A DNA stretch of 7,726 bases from an uncultured Ruminococcus sp. (lineage in GTDB: Bacteria > Bacillota > Clostridia > Oscillospirales > Acutalibacteraceae): contig CACYDZ010000230.1 in the NCBI GenBank assembly GCA_902773265.1, positions 1 through 7,726 on the forward strand. The letters are read 5' to 3'. The stretch's first letter is position 1. Every line of letters starts with the position of its first letter. Shown piece by piece: positions 6,263 to 7,726 of this stretch. The translations under genes were made by a program, and so were the position numbers. The notes under the pieces were generated by a model, which searched no databases, was not told the DNA's origin, and saw nothing but the letters and a program-made list of their open reading frames with translations.

Positions 6263-7726
6263 TCAGGAGTTTGGAGAGGAACTCGCTGAAGAAGTGGGAT
6301 AGTCGGTGATACCTTTGCCTGTATTGGGGTTAAAGTGTGAGTAAATGGAATCGCTGATAAAAACAGAAATCAGAATGACACAAATCGGGACAAGCATTTT
6401 CAGACTTTTCTTTTTTATCACATTATCTATGAACGGAGCAATCAGATAGACAACCGCAATACCGCCCAGTCCGAATACCAGCAGACCTTCCGCACAGATA
6501 CGCCCGTCTATATTCAGAAAATAACCGCTGTAATCCCACCATTTCTGCCCCATAGATTTTTCCAGCTGAAGTGAAGTGAAAAATTCCACAATCCCACACA
6601 GGACAATCGCTGTCAGAAATTCGACAATAGGTTTATCACGGAATTTGTTCAGCAAAATGACAATCATGATACTGCCCGCCCCATAAATTGGCAACCAGGG
6701 GCCGTGCATGACTCCTCTGTTGACAAACACACCGTCAGAAACCAGATGCAAAGCTACTTCCCATGACCAGCCAATAAAACATAAGGTGAAGAAAATTAAA
6801 ATCAGCGAACTTACCGAATAATGACGAATACAGTGCAGACTTTCCATAATTGTCCGTTTTTCCGTTCTGATGGCGTTTGGCGACAGTTTAGTGGGATAGC
6901 TTTTTTTCTGACAGGCGTTTTCACAGATTATCAGTTTCAGTTTAGCTTCTCTGTAATGGGAATATTCTTCCTCATTTTCATCATAACGCAGTACCACACC
7001 GAAAACTTCCGCAAAAAATCCTGCTATGCCATGTTTTTTGGTGTAACCTTTTGCCACAATTTCTCTGTAAGTATCAATGTCGGCATAATGCTGATACAAC
7101 TCTTCATCTGTGGCAAATTCATACAAATAGATATCGTTCAGTTTTTCAGCATCAGGGACAGTATTTTTTTGTGCCTGATTTCGCAGGTGAGCATAATATT
7201 CCGCATAAGTTGCCTCTTTGTACGGAGCAACATAAAACAGACTTATCAGACCCATTGTCAGAAACAAATCCAGTATATCCCAGCCCAGAAAACTCAAATC
7301 ATTGACAAACAACTCCCACTTATGACCTTTCATCATTTTTCGGGAAAGCGTAATTGCCTCAAGCGGTCTGATATTGGGATTTTCGGCAACGATATACGGT
7401 ACCATAGCATAAGAGTACATCTTGATAATACCGCCGATAATGGTAAAACTCCAGAGTATCTGAAAGATATAAGCCACCAGCATAGTCATAGAGGCATTGA
7501 CAAAAGATTTCTGTCTGACCAGCCATAAGAAATTATTCAGTGTGGATTTTTCATAAAGGCGTCCTTCCAGAAAAAATCTTGCCAGAATGACCTTGTAGGT
7601 ATTGACGAAGAATATCCACACTATCAGCATGAAGACTGACGAAATAAAAATACCGACCATTTCGATACTGTGGTTAGTAATCATATGTTCAACAGCCGAA
7701 ATTGCCGTAACCAGCGGTGAACCCGA
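6263..7726 (-). CDS. DUF975 / CmpB-like (PF06541) multi-pass membrane protein, 5' end cut
   Basis: This integral membrane protein of unknown transport role is read here without its start. The frame stays open through 14 codons beyond the Met at 7684 to the window edge, and that Met has no good ribosome binding site. Numbered from that Met, the N-terminal part has membrane segments near 9-29, 67-100 and 129-153 and ends in LFYVAPYKEATYAEYYAHLR. This is the usual tail of DUF975, whose first segment must lie outside the window. A polar loop (about 170-285) follows. The C-terminal part has five more segments and the CmpB-type signatures NRGVMHGPWLPIYGAG (322-337) and WWDYSGYFLNIDGRIC (382-397), as in family PF06541, named a putative type IV ABC-transporter protein. 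A Ser-rich tail ends it. No ATPase gene is visible nearby. Its own promoter is outside the window, and two hairpins follow the stop. The family call is firm; the function is unknown. Confidence 0.82.
   Translation of the reverse strand, partial: SGSPLVTAISAVEHMITNHSIEMVGIFISSVFMLIVWIFFVNTYKVILARFFLEGRLYEKSTLNNFLWLVRQKSFVNASMTMLVAYIFQILWSFTIIGGIIKMYSYAMVPYIVAENPNIRPLEAITLSRKMMKGHKWELFVNDLSFLGWDILDLFLTMGLISLFYVAPYKEATYAEYYAHLRNQAQKNTVPDAEKLNDIYLYEFATDEELYQHYADIDTYREIVAKGYTKKHGIAGFFAEVFGVVLRYDENEEEYSHYREAKLKLIICENACQKKSYPTKLSPNAIRTEKRTIMESLHCIRHYSVSSLILIFFTLCFIGWSWEVALHLVSDGVFVNRGVMHGPWLPIYGAGSIMIVILLNKFRDKPIVEFLTAIVLCGIVEFFTSLQLEKSMGQKWWDYSGYFLNIDGRICAEGLLVFGLGGIAVVYLIAPFIDNVIKKKSLKMLVPICVILISVFISDSIYSHFNPNTGKGITDYPTSSASSSPNS

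Noticed and set aside
6821..7528. 235-codon + strand reading frame opposite the membrane-protein gene
   Set aside because: The opposite strand encodes recognisable DUF975/CmpB features. This frame is Phe/Ile/His-rich with no family signature.

Overview
The window looks like chromosome from a Gram-positive, moderately AT-rich anaerobe of the Clostridia, most like Ruminococcus or its relatives. The reasons are AAGGAG-type ribosome binding sites, a Firmicute-style LexA with a compact promoter, a CpXC protein, a DUF975/CmpB-type membrane protein, and a GC-rich chain of short hairpins upstream of a gene, which I recall from Ruminococcus-like genomes. The genus is an inference.

Layout. Positions 1-371 hold no convincing gene. 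They carry a run of about eleven small stem-loops, and the first 21 bases repeat the last bases of that run. Next, on the + strand, is a two-gene operon. A 382-residue protein (372-1520) has a new N-terminal half and a C-terminal half that looks like a divergent GrpE. Three bases later comes a 963-residue Hsp70-family ATPase (1524-4415). The Hsp70 keeps all the ATPase signature residues, has an acidic, Trp-rich insertion and a recognisable beta substrate-binding domain, and carries about 300 helical residues in place of the usual lid. The pair ends at a 20-bp bidirectional terminator.

Converging on it from the right, on the - strand, is lexA (5880-5293) followed after 29 bp by a CpXC-domain gene (5263-4589), probably one transcript. 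The lexA promoter, with a LexA-box-like palindrome over its -35, lies at 5929-5967. A gene-free stretch of about 380 bp ends in a second bidirectional terminator. Beyond it is the 3' part of a - strand gene for a multi-pass membrane protein (DUF975 part plus CmpB/PF06541-like part) that runs off the right edge.

How the genes work together. The most interesting unit is the dedicated exchange-factor/Hsp70 pair. It has no DnaJ in view, and both proteins carry domains absent from the housekeeping DnaK and GrpE. I infer a specialised chaperone machine with its own client. Nothing in the window shows what the client is, or whether the system serves stress response, defence or envelope assembly. The lexA-CpXC pair suggests that the CpXC protein rises with DNA damage if LexA represses its own promoter.
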